Origin: Scatolibacter rhodanostii
Lineage (GTDB): Bacteria > Bacillota > Clostridia > Oscillospirales > Acutalibacteraceae
Direction: 5' to 3'
Assembly: GCF_900197595.1 (NCBI RefSeq)
Contig: NZ_FZLO01000004.1
Span: forward strand, 167,720-231,719
Length of the DNA: 64,000 bases
The notes under the pieces were generated by a model that saw only the letters and a program-made list of their open reading frames with translations, searched no databases and had not been told where the DNA came from. The stretch's first letter is position 1. The number at the start of each line of letters is the position of its first letter. A program made the translations under genes and the position numbers. Below, in pieces: positions 9,043-17,560 of the stretch.

Positions 9043-10761
9043 TTAACCTTTTACTGCATGTTTATACACACGGTTGAGTGCCACAGGATGGAATTCAATA
9101 CCGGATACGCCGGTTTTGATCATGTTAGCATCCGCTTTTGTATAGATAGGAGCGATAACCGCTTCATTCATAACAATTTTTTCTGCTTCATACATAGCGT
9201 TCCAACGAGCTTCAGCATCTGTAATGTAAGCGCCTGTTGTGCAATCAGCAATGATAGCATCATATTCTGCACTGCTCCACAAGCCATAGTTATTGTTGTT
9301 GCCTGTTGTCCACATGCCCAAATAGGTCATCGGATCAGCATAGTCCGGTCCCCAACGAGTTAAGCAAACTTCGTAGTTTCCGTTTTGAATATCTTCTACA
9401 CGCTGTTTCTTAGGCTCAACTTTTAGGTTTAAAGTAACACCAGGAAGTGCTGTCTCGATTTGATCTTTTAATACAGCAGCTACATTCTGTGTTTCAGTTT
9501 GGTCTTCTAAAAGCAATTCAAAAGTGAAGGTGTCTTGGCCAAGTTCTGCTTTTGCTTTTTCAAAGTATTCAGCAGCTTTTGCTACATCGTCTGCACAGAC
9601 ATCAGCAAACATTTTCTGATCAGCACTGAAGTCAGAACCATCAGGACCTGTTGCAAACTGAGGAGGAACAGCTGTATAGGTAGCAACTGAACCATCTTTC
9701 ACAACGTCATTGACGATTGATTCACGGTTAATTGCATTTGTAATAGCAAGACGTAGGTTAGCATTAGCAAGAGCAGGAACATCGTTGCCATTCATGGTGA
9801 GATACCACATATAACCAGCACCAACAACGTTTAGCTCAGGGTCACCAGAAACCTGGTCAACCTGATCGCCGCTCAATTTCACGATATCAAGCATACCGTT
9901 CTGATAGTTCATAAATGCTTGCTGACTGTCTTTTACAACCTGATAGCTCAAGCCATCGAGTTTAACATCTTCAGCATCATAGTAGTCAGGGTTCTTTACA
10001 AGGCTGAAAGACAAAGCTGCCGGCTCATAGGTGTCAAGAATAAAAGCACCATTGCTGAGCACTGTACTTGGGCTTGTGCCGAAAGTACCGCTCTCAAGTC
10101 CTTCAAAGAAAGCTTGGTTAATCGGATAGAATGTCGGGAAATACATGAGGCTTAAGAAATAAGAAACAGGAACATTTAGCTCAACTTTCAGTGTTTTTTC
10201 ATCCACTGCAGTAATGCCAAGCTCGCTGACTTCTTTTTCACCGGCAATGATTTCTGCGGCATTTTTAATTTGACCAATTTCGCTATATAGGTAGTTGTAC
10301 TCAGAAGCTGTTTCTGGGTTGACTGCACGATGCCAGCCATATACAAAGTCAGCTGCTGTAACAGGTTCGCCATTGCTCCACTTTGCATCGTCACGAAGGT
10401 GGAAAGTATAAGTAAGACCATCTTCACTGAGATCATAAGACTCTGCAATAGCAGCTACTGCTTTGCCGTGTTCATCCATTTGCATCAAGCCATCAGTATA
10501 TCCTGCGATAACTTCAAAGCTTGTTCCATCGGTAGCAATCTGAGGATCCAAACTGGCAACCTCAATTTCAACCATAACGTTCAAAACGTTGTCACCACTT
10601 GTTGTTTCAGTGGGTGTAGCTTCTGATGCAGCTGTACTGCTGTCAGATTTAGATGCAGACGCATCGGATGATGTTGGTGCACTGTTGCCGCCGCAAGCTG
10701 CCAAGCTTACAGTCATGACACCAGAAAGCAGCACCGCCATCAGGCGTTTTGCTAATTTCAT
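9043..10761 (-). CDS. oppA: Oligopeptide-binding lipoprotein OppA
   Basis: Extracellular peptide-binding lipoprotein of the SBP family 5 type. The signal peptide MKLAKRLMAVLLSGVMTVSLAAC ends in an LAAC lipobox, followed by a Ser/Thr/Ala-rich tether of about 30 residues. The mature part has the family core (DGLTYTFHLRDDAKWSNGEP; AITNAINRESIV; WGPDYADPMTYLGMW). I place the start at ATG 10761 behind GAGAGGGG; an in-frame ATG seven codons upstream lies in the leader. It is first in the operon, downstream of a strong promoter and a long leader hairpin. 572 residues is within the family range. Confidence 0.95.
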   Translation of the reverse strand: MKLAKRLMAVLLSGVMTVSLAACGGNSAPTSSDASASKSDSSTAASEATPTETTSGDNVLNVMVEIEVASLDPQIATDGTSFEVIAGYTDGLMQMDEHGKAVAAIAESYDLSEDGLTYTFHLRDDAKWSNGEPVTAADFVYGWHRAVNPETASEYNYLYSEIGQIKNAAEIIAGEKEVSELGITAVDEKTLKVELNVPVSYFLSLMYFPTFYPINQAFFEGLESGTFGTSPSTVLSNGAFILDTYEPAALSFSLVKNPDYYDAEDVKLDGLSYQVVKDSQQAFMNYQNGMLDIVKLSGDQVDQVSGDPELNVVGAGYMWYLTMNGNDVPALANANLRLAITNAINRESIVNDVVKDGSVATYTAVPPQFATGPDGSDFSADQKMFADVCADDVAKAAEYFEKAKAELGQDTFTFELLLEDQTETQNVAAVLKDQIETALPGVTLNLKVEPKKQRVEDIQNGNYEVCLTRWGPDYADPMTYLGMWTTGNNNNYGLWSSAEYDAIIADCTTGAYITDAEARWNAMYEAEKIVMNEAVIAPIYTKADANMIKTGVSGIEFHPVALNRVYKHAVKG

Positions 10762-10812
10762 ATTTTTTACCCCTCTCATCAAGCGCCAAATTTCAAGGCA
10801 CTCTTACTGTTT

Positions 10813-10863
10813 TAGAGCAATGGCGCTCTTTCCATGAGAACATGAAAAGAGCGCCATTGCTCT
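10813..10863 (-). promoter_or_regulatory. Long hairpin at the 5' end of the opp mRNA
   Basis: The arms AGAGCAATGGCGCTCTTT (10814-10831) and its near-perfect complement (10845-10862) enclose a short loop. By promoter spacing transcription should begin around 10869, putting the stem within a few bases of the transcript 5' end. There is no following T-run, so it looks like an mRNA-protecting or regulatory hairpin, not a terminator. Confidence 0.7.
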
Positions 10864-10875
10864 GATGTGAATAAA

Positions 10876-10905
10876 ATTATACTATAATTGATATCAAGTT
10901 GTCAA
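10876..10905 (-). promoter_or_regulatory. Strong promoter of the opp operon
   Basis: Minus strand TTGACA (10905-10900), an 18-base spacer, then TATAAT (10881-10876): both hexamers match consensus perfectly. The spacer holds a TTGATATCAA palindrome (10890-10899), a possible operator. Confidence 0.8.
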
Positions 10906-11220
10906 TAGCACATATGATTTTTGTAAATATCCTATATTTCTACTTTTATATCAATGTTTTGCACAATTATTTTCGTCAAAACACCTAAATATTATTAAAA
11001 ATATTTCTGCTTTTTCCCATTTCTAGAATAATTTTTATTTGTGTATACTTGCGTGTTCCAACAAAAATTAATTACAATTTTTAATTTTTATTTTATACCT
11101 TTCCTATTTTCATTGCAAACTCTATGAGTAACTATTATAATGAAAAGAAAATAGACCGCTTTTTCCCTATAGAACCACTATAAACACTCAAATTCTAATT
11201 GTTTTATTTTATTTTTTACG
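10906..11220. other. AT-rich intergenic region
   Basis: No gene is visible. It is strongly AT-rich with several TTTATA-like runs, and presumably contains the promoter of the following Dabb gene, but none stands out. Confidence 0.5.
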
Positions 11221-11235
11221 AAAGGAATTAAACCT

Positions 11236-11535
11236 ATGAAGCGACCCATTAGACATATGGTGATTTTTAACCTAGTATGCGGAAAAGACTCACCTGACGC
11301 TGAAATTTTTTTAAAAGAGGGTGAAAATCTGTTAAGTTCTATCCCTGTCGTGCGAAATTTTGAAGTTTTACAGCAAGTTAGCCCTAAGAACGATTATGAC
11401 TTTGGTTTTTCGATGACTTTTGATTGCGATGAAGACTACCAGACCTATAATGAGCACCCCACCCATCAAGGTTTTGTATCCGAGCGTTGGAACACTGAAG
11501 TATCCCGCTTTTTAGAGATGGATTTTATTCTCTAA
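11236..11535 (+). CDS. Dabb-domain protein (stress-responsive alpha/beta barrel)
   Basis: A 99-residue protein with the ferredoxin-like Dabb fold: RPIRHMVIFNLVCGKDSP at the N-terminus and DFGFSMTFDCDEDYQTYNEHPTHQGF in the middle, the usual histidine- and tyrosine-containing signature of the family. Dabb proteins are small dimeric proteins of mostly unknown role; a few are cyclases or stress proteins. AAAGGA precedes the ATG. It is monocistronic, between the opp promoter region and the GRE operon, with a terminator 30 bases after the stop. A link to the neighbouring sugar operon is possible but unsupported. Confidence 0.8.
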   Translation: MKRPIRHMVIFNLVCGKDSPDAEIFLKEGENLLSSIPVVRNFEVLQQVSPKNDYDFGFSMTFDCDEDYQTYNEHPTHQGFVSERWNTEVSRFLEMDFIL

Positions 11536-11564
11536 ACTTTGCCCTATATTATCTATATTATATA

Positions 11565-11608
11565 GAAAGAGCAGAAACCATGGAAAACAACTTGGTTTCT
11601 GCTCTTTC
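11565..11608. terminator. Bidirectional intrinsic terminator
   Basis: GAAAGAGCAGAAACCA (11565-11580) pairs perfectly with 11593-11608 over a 12-base loop. It ends both the Dabb gene and, four bases past its stop codon, the GRE activase operon. Confidence 0.9.
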
Positions 11609-11611
11609 ATT

Positions 11612-12493
11612 TCATTCAGCAATCTTTGCTTCCCAGTATTTTTTCATTTCAGGGGTTGCACTTGCCATCTTTTTTAGGGAGTAATCTATGCCCAGGCTTT
11701 CCCACTTATGCAGTCCTGAAGCATGATAGGCCATAATTTCAACGTTGAGAATAGACGAATATTGGCTCTTGAACTTTCGTATTTGAGCAAAATGCTCTTC
11801 TGAGTCATTCAGCCCCTCTACTATTGGGCAGCGCAGAATCATTTTTCCTCCCGCTTTGTGTATGCTATCTATTGTCTGTCGTACGAAAGATTCTTCCACT
11901 CCTGTCAAGATTTTGTGAATCTCTCCTGTCGCCTTGTAGTCAATCAAAAATAAATCTGTATATGACATAAGATGAGATAACTTCTCCGAAAAAATAATTC
12001 CGTTTGTTTCTAGACAGACATGAAGGTTATTTTCTTTAGCTACCTTCATCATCTCTAACAAAAAATCATACTGAACCGTCGGTTCTCCTCCCGTAAAAGT
12101 CACACCTCCGCCTGAACTTTTGAAATATTTTTGGTCTTTTAATACCTCTTTGATGACAGCATGAGCATTCATTTTCTCACCGAATATTTTCAGACAGCGT
12201 GTGGGACAAACATGAATACAGGCTTGGCAGGCTGCGCATTTCTCAAAATTCACTTCATGATTGCCTGCTGCATCGAAATGATGGACCCCCTGCTTGCATG
12301 CAGCTGCACAAGCTTGACAAGAAATACATTTCTGACTTTCAAAAGCTAATTCGGGGTTTCTCCTAATGGATTCAGGATTATGACACCAAATGCAGTTCAT
12401 CATGCAACCTTTTAGGAATACCGCCGTACGGATACCGGGGCCGTCGTGCACACAGAATTTCTGAATGTCAAAGACAATTCCCTCAGCTGCCAT
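11612..12493 (-). CDS. Glycyl-radical enzyme activating protein (radical SAM)
   Basis: Radical SAM activase that would install the glycyl radical on the adjacent enzyme. The SAM-cluster motif is CMMNCIWC (CxxxCxxC) after HDGPGIRTAVFLKGC. Next comes an insert with two ferredoxin-like clusters (CISCQACAAAC and CAACQACIHVC), then the GGEP motif (FTGGEPTVQYDF). The two-cluster insert is absent from PflA but present in activases of dehydratase, eliminase and decarboxylase GREs (family knowledge). It overlaps the GRE 3' end by 11 bases, so the two are translationally coupled. It is the last gene of the minus-strand sugar operon. Confidence 0.95.
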   Translation of the reverse strand: MAAEGIVFDIQKFCVHDGPGIRTAVFLKGCMMNCIWCHNPESIRRNPELAFESQKCISCQACAAACKQGVHHFDAAGNHEVNFEKCAACQACIHVCPTRCLKIFGEKMNAHAVIKEVLKDQKYFKSSGGGVTFTGGEPTVQYDFLLEMMKVAKENNLHVCLETNGIIFSEKLSHLMSYTDLFLIDYKATGEIHKILTGVEESFVRQTIDSIHKAGGKMILRCPIVEGLNDSEEHFAQIRKFKSQYSSILNVEIMAYHASGLHKWESLGIDYSLKKMASATPEMKKYWEAKIAE

Positions 12494-14696
12494 AAGTCGT
12501 CCTCAAAAGGATTTCGTTTTGGATGATAGGAGAAAGTTCTACAAACCTTGCACTAAATCCGCCAATGCGAACCAGAAGATTCTGATATTTTTCGGGCGTT
12601 TTCATAGCATTCTCTAAATCATCTCTGCCCACTACCCCTATATTGGTCTGTACTCCGCCGTTTTCATAAAACGTACGCAGAACAGCCTTTACTTTTTCAT
12701 AACTAGAGGCAAACAATTCCTTTGTGAACCGTACGTTATTGATAACTCCTACATGCACATTGTTATCGAATTTGCTCATAGAGTTTAATAGCGCTGTAAT
12801 TCCGTTTTTATCTGCGCCAATAGAAGCACTGTTGGCATTGGCCATCGGTGCACCGGCTTTTCTTCCACAAGCAGACGCCATGCAGATGTCACCCCATTCG
12901 GCACTCATCGAATTGTTCACGCTGACCATATTATAATGGTTTAGGCCTACCATTTTTCCGGCTTCGATAGTGAGGTCTGCTATATTCTTAAACACCCGGC
13001 ATGCTATTTCGTCTGCATAATCATCATCATTTCCATATTTAGGTGCCACCAACAGTTCTTGCCGTACATCTTCTCTGCCTTCAAAATTAGAATCTAGGAC
13101 TTCAACCAGTTCTTTTAGTGTGTATCTTTTTTCATCAAACACTAGTTTTTTAATGGCCGTCAGACTATCCGCCGCACTAATCATACCAAATACTTCAGAA
13201 GATGCGTTTTCATATCGTACGCCACCGTTTAGAATTCCTTTTCCTCTGCTGATACAATCATCCATTAAAAGACTAATCTGCAAATATCCTGCCTGCTCCG
13301 CGGCTACATCATAATTCAATCGCTTATGGATAGCAGGTTTTTCCACACTAGGTCTAAGCTGTCTTTGATAGGCTTTCCACAAGTCTTCAAAATCCTTAAA
13401 GCTATCCGGTTCTCCTGTTTTAAGCCCCAGTTGTTTTTTCCAGTAAGGGTCATAGCCATTGTGCAGCGTGATTTCAAGTGCTTTTAAAAGGTTAACGCCA
13501 TTATTGGGTGTTCCTACGCTGGCACCTTCCAGCACATATTCACCGCAGCCAAAGGGCAGATAACGCTCTGCTTCCTTTTCGGATACACCATACACCTGCA
13601 TGACGGCGGGAATATTGGTATCATCGCTGTAAATAATTGGGTAGGTGCAACCCTCGGCATTAACTGCCAAAGCCTTGTCAAACACCGCCTCATCCATGCC
13701 AGTATAATATCGCAATGTTAGCTGTGGTACTACTTCTTTTACTCGACGTGAAGTTTCCATGATTGTCATGGCAAAGCGGTCTGCATTTTGCTCATTGCGT
13801 CTGCCTTTTCCACCAATAATGACACGGCTATCATGAATCTTGTGTACGCGCAGCATATGACGATATACCGATTCAAGTATGGCAATGACACTCTCCTCAT
13901 CTATGCCTTTCACATCAATATCCTTGACATAGAGATCACCCAAGGCAACATCCATCCTGCCATAATTCATTAAATCAGAAATCATCGCATAGACCCAAAG
14001 CAATTGAATTCCCTCTAAAAAGCTTTGAGGTGCTCTTGTTTGAATGCTGTGCAAAGCTTCTGCCATTTTAAACAAACTTTCTTTTTTAGTCAGCGCATAG
14101 AGCGTTTGTGCCTGTTTTTCATAATAGTTACAAGCGTCTGCAATGGTATCCACCGTCATTAGCAAGGCTTGATAAAAATTCTTGGCTTGTTGATTCTCTT
14201 TTGCCTTAGCGCAAATTTCAGCTTTTAATCCGTCAAGCCCTAACGTAATCAGCTTGTCAAGATCTACCGTTGTTCCGGCAAGTCTTCCCTCTGAATTAGA
14301 AATACCTGGCTCATGGTATCCTGCACCAATAGAATATCCCATTTCGTGAAACCGCTTATTTAATCGGTTCAAAGTTTTTTCTTCTTCCCAAAAAGCAGTT
14401 ATTTCTTTCATTTTGGTGACATATTCTTCAGAAAGCTCCCCTTTTAAACCAGATAGCGCTTCTTCTACTTTATCTTCATGAAAGAAATAGGTGTAAAGTC
14501 CACCATACTGCGGACTGAACCCGACAAACCGATGCTGCATTCTGCCAGCCACCAAATCATCTTTTTCCAGCGGCACTAGAATCTGTGGTGTCTGCCATTG
14601 CAGACATTTTGCTTCACGCAGATAGATATCCGATTCTGATTGATATATTTCTGTGAAAGCAAGCACATAGTCAAGTTCTTCTTTTTTTGTTTTCAT
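12483..14696 (-). CDS. Glycyl-radical enzyme of unassigned class (PFL-like)
   Basis: A 737-residue ten-stranded-barrel glycyl-radical enzyme. The C-terminal radical loop is LVRIGGFSARF, with the radical glycine at 713. The thiyl-radical cysteine is Cys384 in PFGCGEYVLEGASVG, with Glu386 two residues on. PFL has adjacent cysteines, while characterised diol dehydratases, choline lyase and 4-hydroxyphenylacetate decarboxylase have Cys-Val/Ile-Glu. Here the middle residue is Gly and Tyr387 follows. The Cys-x-Glu pattern favours an eliminase or dehydratase over PFL. GGAGGG precedes the ATG. Its operon neighbours (oxidoreductase, sugar importer) point to a carbohydrate-derived substrate. Product names such as formate C-acetyltransferase would be misleading. 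Confidence 0.93.
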   Translation of the reverse strand: MKTKKEELDYVLAFTEIYQSESDIYLREAKCLQWQTPQILVPLEKDDLVAGRMQHRFVGFSPQYGGLYTYFFHEDKVEEALSGLKGELSEEYVTKMKEITAFWEEEKTLNRLNKRFHEMGYSIGAGYHEPGISNSEGRLAGTTVDLDKLITLGLDGLKAEICAKAKENQQAKNFYQALLMTVDTIADACNYYEKQAQTLYALTKKESLFKMAEALHSIQTRAPQSFLEGIQLLWVYAMISDLMNYGRMDVALGDLYVKDIDVKGIDEESVIAILESVYRHMLRVHKIHDSRVIIGGKGRRNEQNADRFAMTIMETSRRVKEVVPQLTLRYYTGMDEAVFDKALAVNAEGCTYPIIYSDDTNIPAVMQVYGVSEKEAERYLPFGCGEYVLEGASVGTPNNGVNLLKALEITLHNGYDPYWKKQLGLKTGEPDSFKDFEDLWKAYQRQLRPSVEKPAIHKRLNYDVAAEQAGYLQISLLMDDCISRGKGILNGGVRYENASSEVFGMISAADSLTAIKKLVFDEKRYTLKELVEVLDSNFEGREDVRQELLVAPKYGNDDDYADEIACRVFKNIADLTIEAGKMVGLNHYNMVSVNNSMSAEWGDICMASACGRKAGAPMANANSASIGADKNGITALLNSMSKFDNNVHVGVINNVRFTKELFASSYEKVKAVLRTFYENGGVQTNIGVVGRDDLENAMKTPEKYQNLLVRIGGFSARFVELSPIIQNEILLRTTYGS

Positions 14697-14817
14697 AACA
14701 ATATCCCTCCAAAACTACAAAACCTTTATAACTTTTGCAGTATTCTCCTAGGCCATCCAACAATAAAATAAATTTGACGTTATCGCTTTTACAAGAACCG
14801 CTTACTTTATATTTTAT

Positions 14818-15654
14818 TTAGATATCAAACCATTCTCCGGGTTTTAACGAAGCCTTTATGGCTGCTTCACGAACTGCCATAACGGCAATTGTATCTTGAT
14901 GTGGCACCTTACTTCTTCCTGTTAGGAAAAAATCAACCATTTCATGAATAAAGCTGACAAAATACTCAGATTTAATCTCAACCACATTGGTTTTTCCAGA
15001 TTCATCATCCGTTACCATCGTAAATGGGCATTCCCATCCATGATGTGAAAAGGTTGCACGACGTCCATCTTCCCATTCAATCACCACAGCCGGCCATTTT
15101 TCTGTGCCGATATACTGCAATCTTTTTACATTTGCCCCCATCAGAGCAATTAACGGTTCAATTTGATGAATGGAATAGACATCAAGCGGGCCAGGCCCTA
15201 TGCTGGTGACATTCATCAATGTTGCTTTGTCTATGCTTTGATATTCTTCTGCAAAGCGGAGTGCTGAGCTAGAAAAACAGGGTGTATTATATTTCTCTGC
15301 TACCGCAAAGATTCTCTCTGCAATTTCTTTTGTGTCGGCAAAAGTTTTGTCAATATAGGTTCGTTTTCCGCTTTTCAATGGAATTTCGCATAGCTCTTCA
15401 TGCATTTCGGGATTATCCGGTGAAAGCACATTCAAAATATCGCTTTTTTCCACCAACTCTTCAATGGAATACACACGTTCAATCCCATATTTCTCACACC
15501 ACTGATCTGTGGTTAATCCTCCTTTGGGTGAATCAATTTTAGCATAAGCATATTTCACTTCTATTTCTCCGCTGGAGATACTTTTAATCCATTCCGGATA
15601 ATTGTTGGCGTGAAATTCGTCTAAATAGTAATCAATAAAGCCTAATTTTAACAT
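14818..15654 (-). CDS. Gfo/Idh/MocA-like oxidoreductase, short form
   Basis: NAD(P)-dependent oxidoreductase of the glucose-fructose oxidoreductase/inositol dehydrogenase type, 278 residues against the usual 330-390. The Rossmann start is atypical: MLKLGFIDYYLDEFHANNYP lacks the GxGxxG loop. The mid region (SPDNPEMHEELCEIPLKSGKRTYIDKTFADTKEIAERIF) keeps the family pattern with the lysine that normally sits in the EKP motif, here DKT. The missing glycine-rich loop questions normal cofactor binding. It precedes the GRE by about 120 bases in the same direction, and AGAGGA precedes the ATG. It may act on the sugar before or after the GRE, or be a scaffold or epimerase-like relative. Confidence 0.82.
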   Translation of the reverse strand: MLKLGFIDYYLDEFHANNYPEWIKSISSGEIEVKYAYAKIDSPKGGLTTDQWCEKYGIERVYSIEELVEKSDILNVLSPDNPEMHEELCEIPLKSGKRTYIDKTFADTKEIAERIFAVAEKYNTPCFSSSALRFAEEYQSIDKATLMNVTSIGPGPLDVYSIHQIEPLIALMGANVKRLQYIGTEKWPAVVIEWEDGRRATFSHHGWECPFTMVTDDESGKTNVVEIKSEYFVSFIHEMVDFFLTGRSKVPHQDTIAVMAVREAAIKASLKPGEWFDI

Positions 15655-15717
15655 AACGATTGTTCCTCTCTATTCTTTTAATTTTATGTTGTTTCCTAAA
15701 TATTTTGATGATGAACA

Positions 15718-15746
15718 AGAGCGCCGGAAAATAAATCCAGCGCTCT
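15718..15746 (-). promoter_or_regulatory. Intercistronic hairpin after the sugar-binding protein gene
   Basis: AGAGCGC (15718-15724) pairs with GCGCTCT (15740-15746), and an inner GGA/TCC helix extends it. It sits between the binding-protein and oxidoreductase genes without a T-run, fitting an RNA-stability or processing element. Confidence 0.55.
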
Positions 15747-15799
15747 CTGATTTGCCTCACAACTCCCTCTGCCTTTTGCAGATTCCTAAAAGCTACTTA

Positions 15800-17425
15800 T
15801 TATTTTGCGCTTGAACCCGGTGCCATTTCCATTACTTGTGGATTGGCTTCCAGATAAGCATTAAATTGGTTTCTGTATTCTTCTAGATAGCGATCTAGAC
15901 CAGCTGCTTTTAGTTTTTCAATGGCAGTGCCAATGTTTTCTTCATAGCTTACCATACCAAATTTAATCGGATAGATAGAAGCAATGATTTCTGTCTGCAG
16001 GTTGGTTAGTTCAGAGCTTACAGGAGAAGAATCAAAAATGAATCCTGCAATTGGTGATACGACATAATTGTCAGCTTTATAAGTCATGAAGTCAATATGA
16101 GCATCAGGTGACTTAGCATCATAACGGATGTAAGGCATATATCCTGTCATCCATGTATCCAACTGGAATTTTGGATTGCCGTCATCTGCTTTCATGTCGT
16201 CTGTTCTTTCTAGTCTGTCATCTGCAACTGCGTTGTAGTGAACGCCTTCAATGCCATAGTGGAACAAGTCATGATTTTCTTTGCTGTCATATAGCCAGTT
16301 AAGGAACTTCAGACCTGATTCAGGATCTTCAGCTGTTGAAGAAATGGCATTTAGATTCTGTACAAAGGTATAAACCATTTCTGGTTTGTCAGCTGCCATT
16401 TTGTATGTGTTAACTTCTGTGTCAATGCCTGCTTCGGTTTTGATGGTTACTGTATAGTTCGGGTCAAATGTCTGTGATGGCAAAAATGCGCCCAATTTAG
16501 CTTGATCATATTTCACTTGGCTGTCAAGGTTCAAGACATCTGGGTTAATTAAACCTGCCTGATACATTTCATAATAAGTATTGGCATCGTTTTTGAACTC
16601 ATCTGATTCATAGAAAGAATCAATTGTGCCATCTTGGCGAGAGAGAACAATACCCAAGCTGTTTTCTACATAGAAAGGATAGCTATCATATGTTCTGTGC
16701 AGCCAGTGTGCTGTATCTTGATTTTGGTGCATCCAGTTGTAGCCCTTCATTTCAGTTTCTTCTAAAATGTAAGATTGCATTTTTTTAGAAAGGTCGATGA
16801 AGTTTTCTACGCTGTCATCTGGGAACTCTTCGTATCCCACTGCTTTCATGACGTCTGTTCTTGCCTCAATATAAGACATTGTATTGTCAAAAGAACGCCA
16901 AGAAGCTGGAACAGCATATCTCTCACCTTTATAAAGTGTACCGGCCCACTCCAAATCAGTAAATCTACCGACTAAATCAGGATATTTGGGTAGTAAATCT
17001 TCTAGAGAAATAATGGCATCCATGCCCGCAATAGCAGAAAGATTTTTTACATCCTGCATGACATGCAGCAGCTCAAAAGGCTCGCCTGTTGTCAACATAA
17101 GATTCAATCTTTCGGCATAGGCATCCCACGGAATTCGAATGACTTCAGCTTCAAGAGAAACATCTGCCTTCAATTTTTCGTTGATTTTTGCAATACCTGT
17201 CTCATAGTCTGCTGGTAAGTTGCCTGGTTGAACAATTCTCAGCTTTTTGACTTCACCGCTATCGGTCTCTTTTGACTCTGCTTCGCTGACTTTAGAAGAA
17301 TCGGTACTGGTTGACTCTGCACCAGATGATTCTTTTTTCTCTGTGCTATTGCCGCAGCCTGCTAGCACCGACGTCATCATGACCAAAGACATTAAAATCG
17401 CTGAAAATCTTTTCATGTTTTTCAT
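15800..17425 (-). CDS. Extracellular sugar-binding lipoprotein (DUF3502-type)
   Basis: Substrate-binding lipoprotein of a CUT1-type ABC importer. The signal peptide ends in VLAGC followed by a Ser/Glu-rich linker to about residue 60. The mature part (KLRIVQPGNLPADYETGIAKINEKL) is the SBP family 1 fold. The C-terminal segment, SELTNLQTEIIASIYPIKFG to the end, matches the DUF3502 tail of the LplA/LipO group that accompanies LplB/LplC permeases. 541 residues is typical for that group. AAGGAGG precedes the ATG. It follows the two permease genes, and its ATPase is absent here, as is normal for CUT1 systems that share MsmK/UgpC. Ligand unknown; complex oligosaccharides are usual. Confidence 0.92.
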   Translation of the reverse strand: MKNMKRFSAILMSLVMMTSVLAGCGNSTEKKESSGAESTSTDSSKVSEAESKETDSGEVKKLRIVQPGNLPADYETGIAKINEKLKADVSLEAEVIRIPWDAYAERLNLMLTTGEPFELLHVMQDVKNLSAIAGMDAIISLEDLLPKYPDLVGRFTDLEWAGTLYKGERYAVPASWRSFDNTMSYIEARTDVMKAVGYEEFPDDSVENFIDLSKKMQSYILEETEMKGYNWMHQNQDTAHWLHRTYDSYPFYVENSLGIVLSRQDGTIDSFYESDEFKNDANTYYEMYQAGLINPDVLNLDSQVKYDQAKLGAFLPSQTFDPNYTVTIKTEAGIDTEVNTYKMAADKPEMVYTFVQNLNAISSTAEDPESGLKFLNWLYDSKENHDLFHYGIEGVHYNAVADDRLERTDDMKADDGNPKFQLDTWMTGYMPYIRYDAKSPDAHIDFMTYKADNYVVSPIAGFIFDSSPVSSELTNLQTEIIASIYPIKFGMVSYEENIGTAIEKLKAAGLDRYLEEYRNQFNAYLEANPQVMEMAPGSSAK

Positions 17426-17560
17426 ACTTTACGCCTCCTTGTTATAATTGTTATCAGGATTATTCCTGTAATAACCATCGTGAATTTGCTAGGATTTGCT
17501 CAAAAATAAAGATAACTACGATAAGCTTATAAAATCTTGAATTCTATAAGGGTCGTCGCC

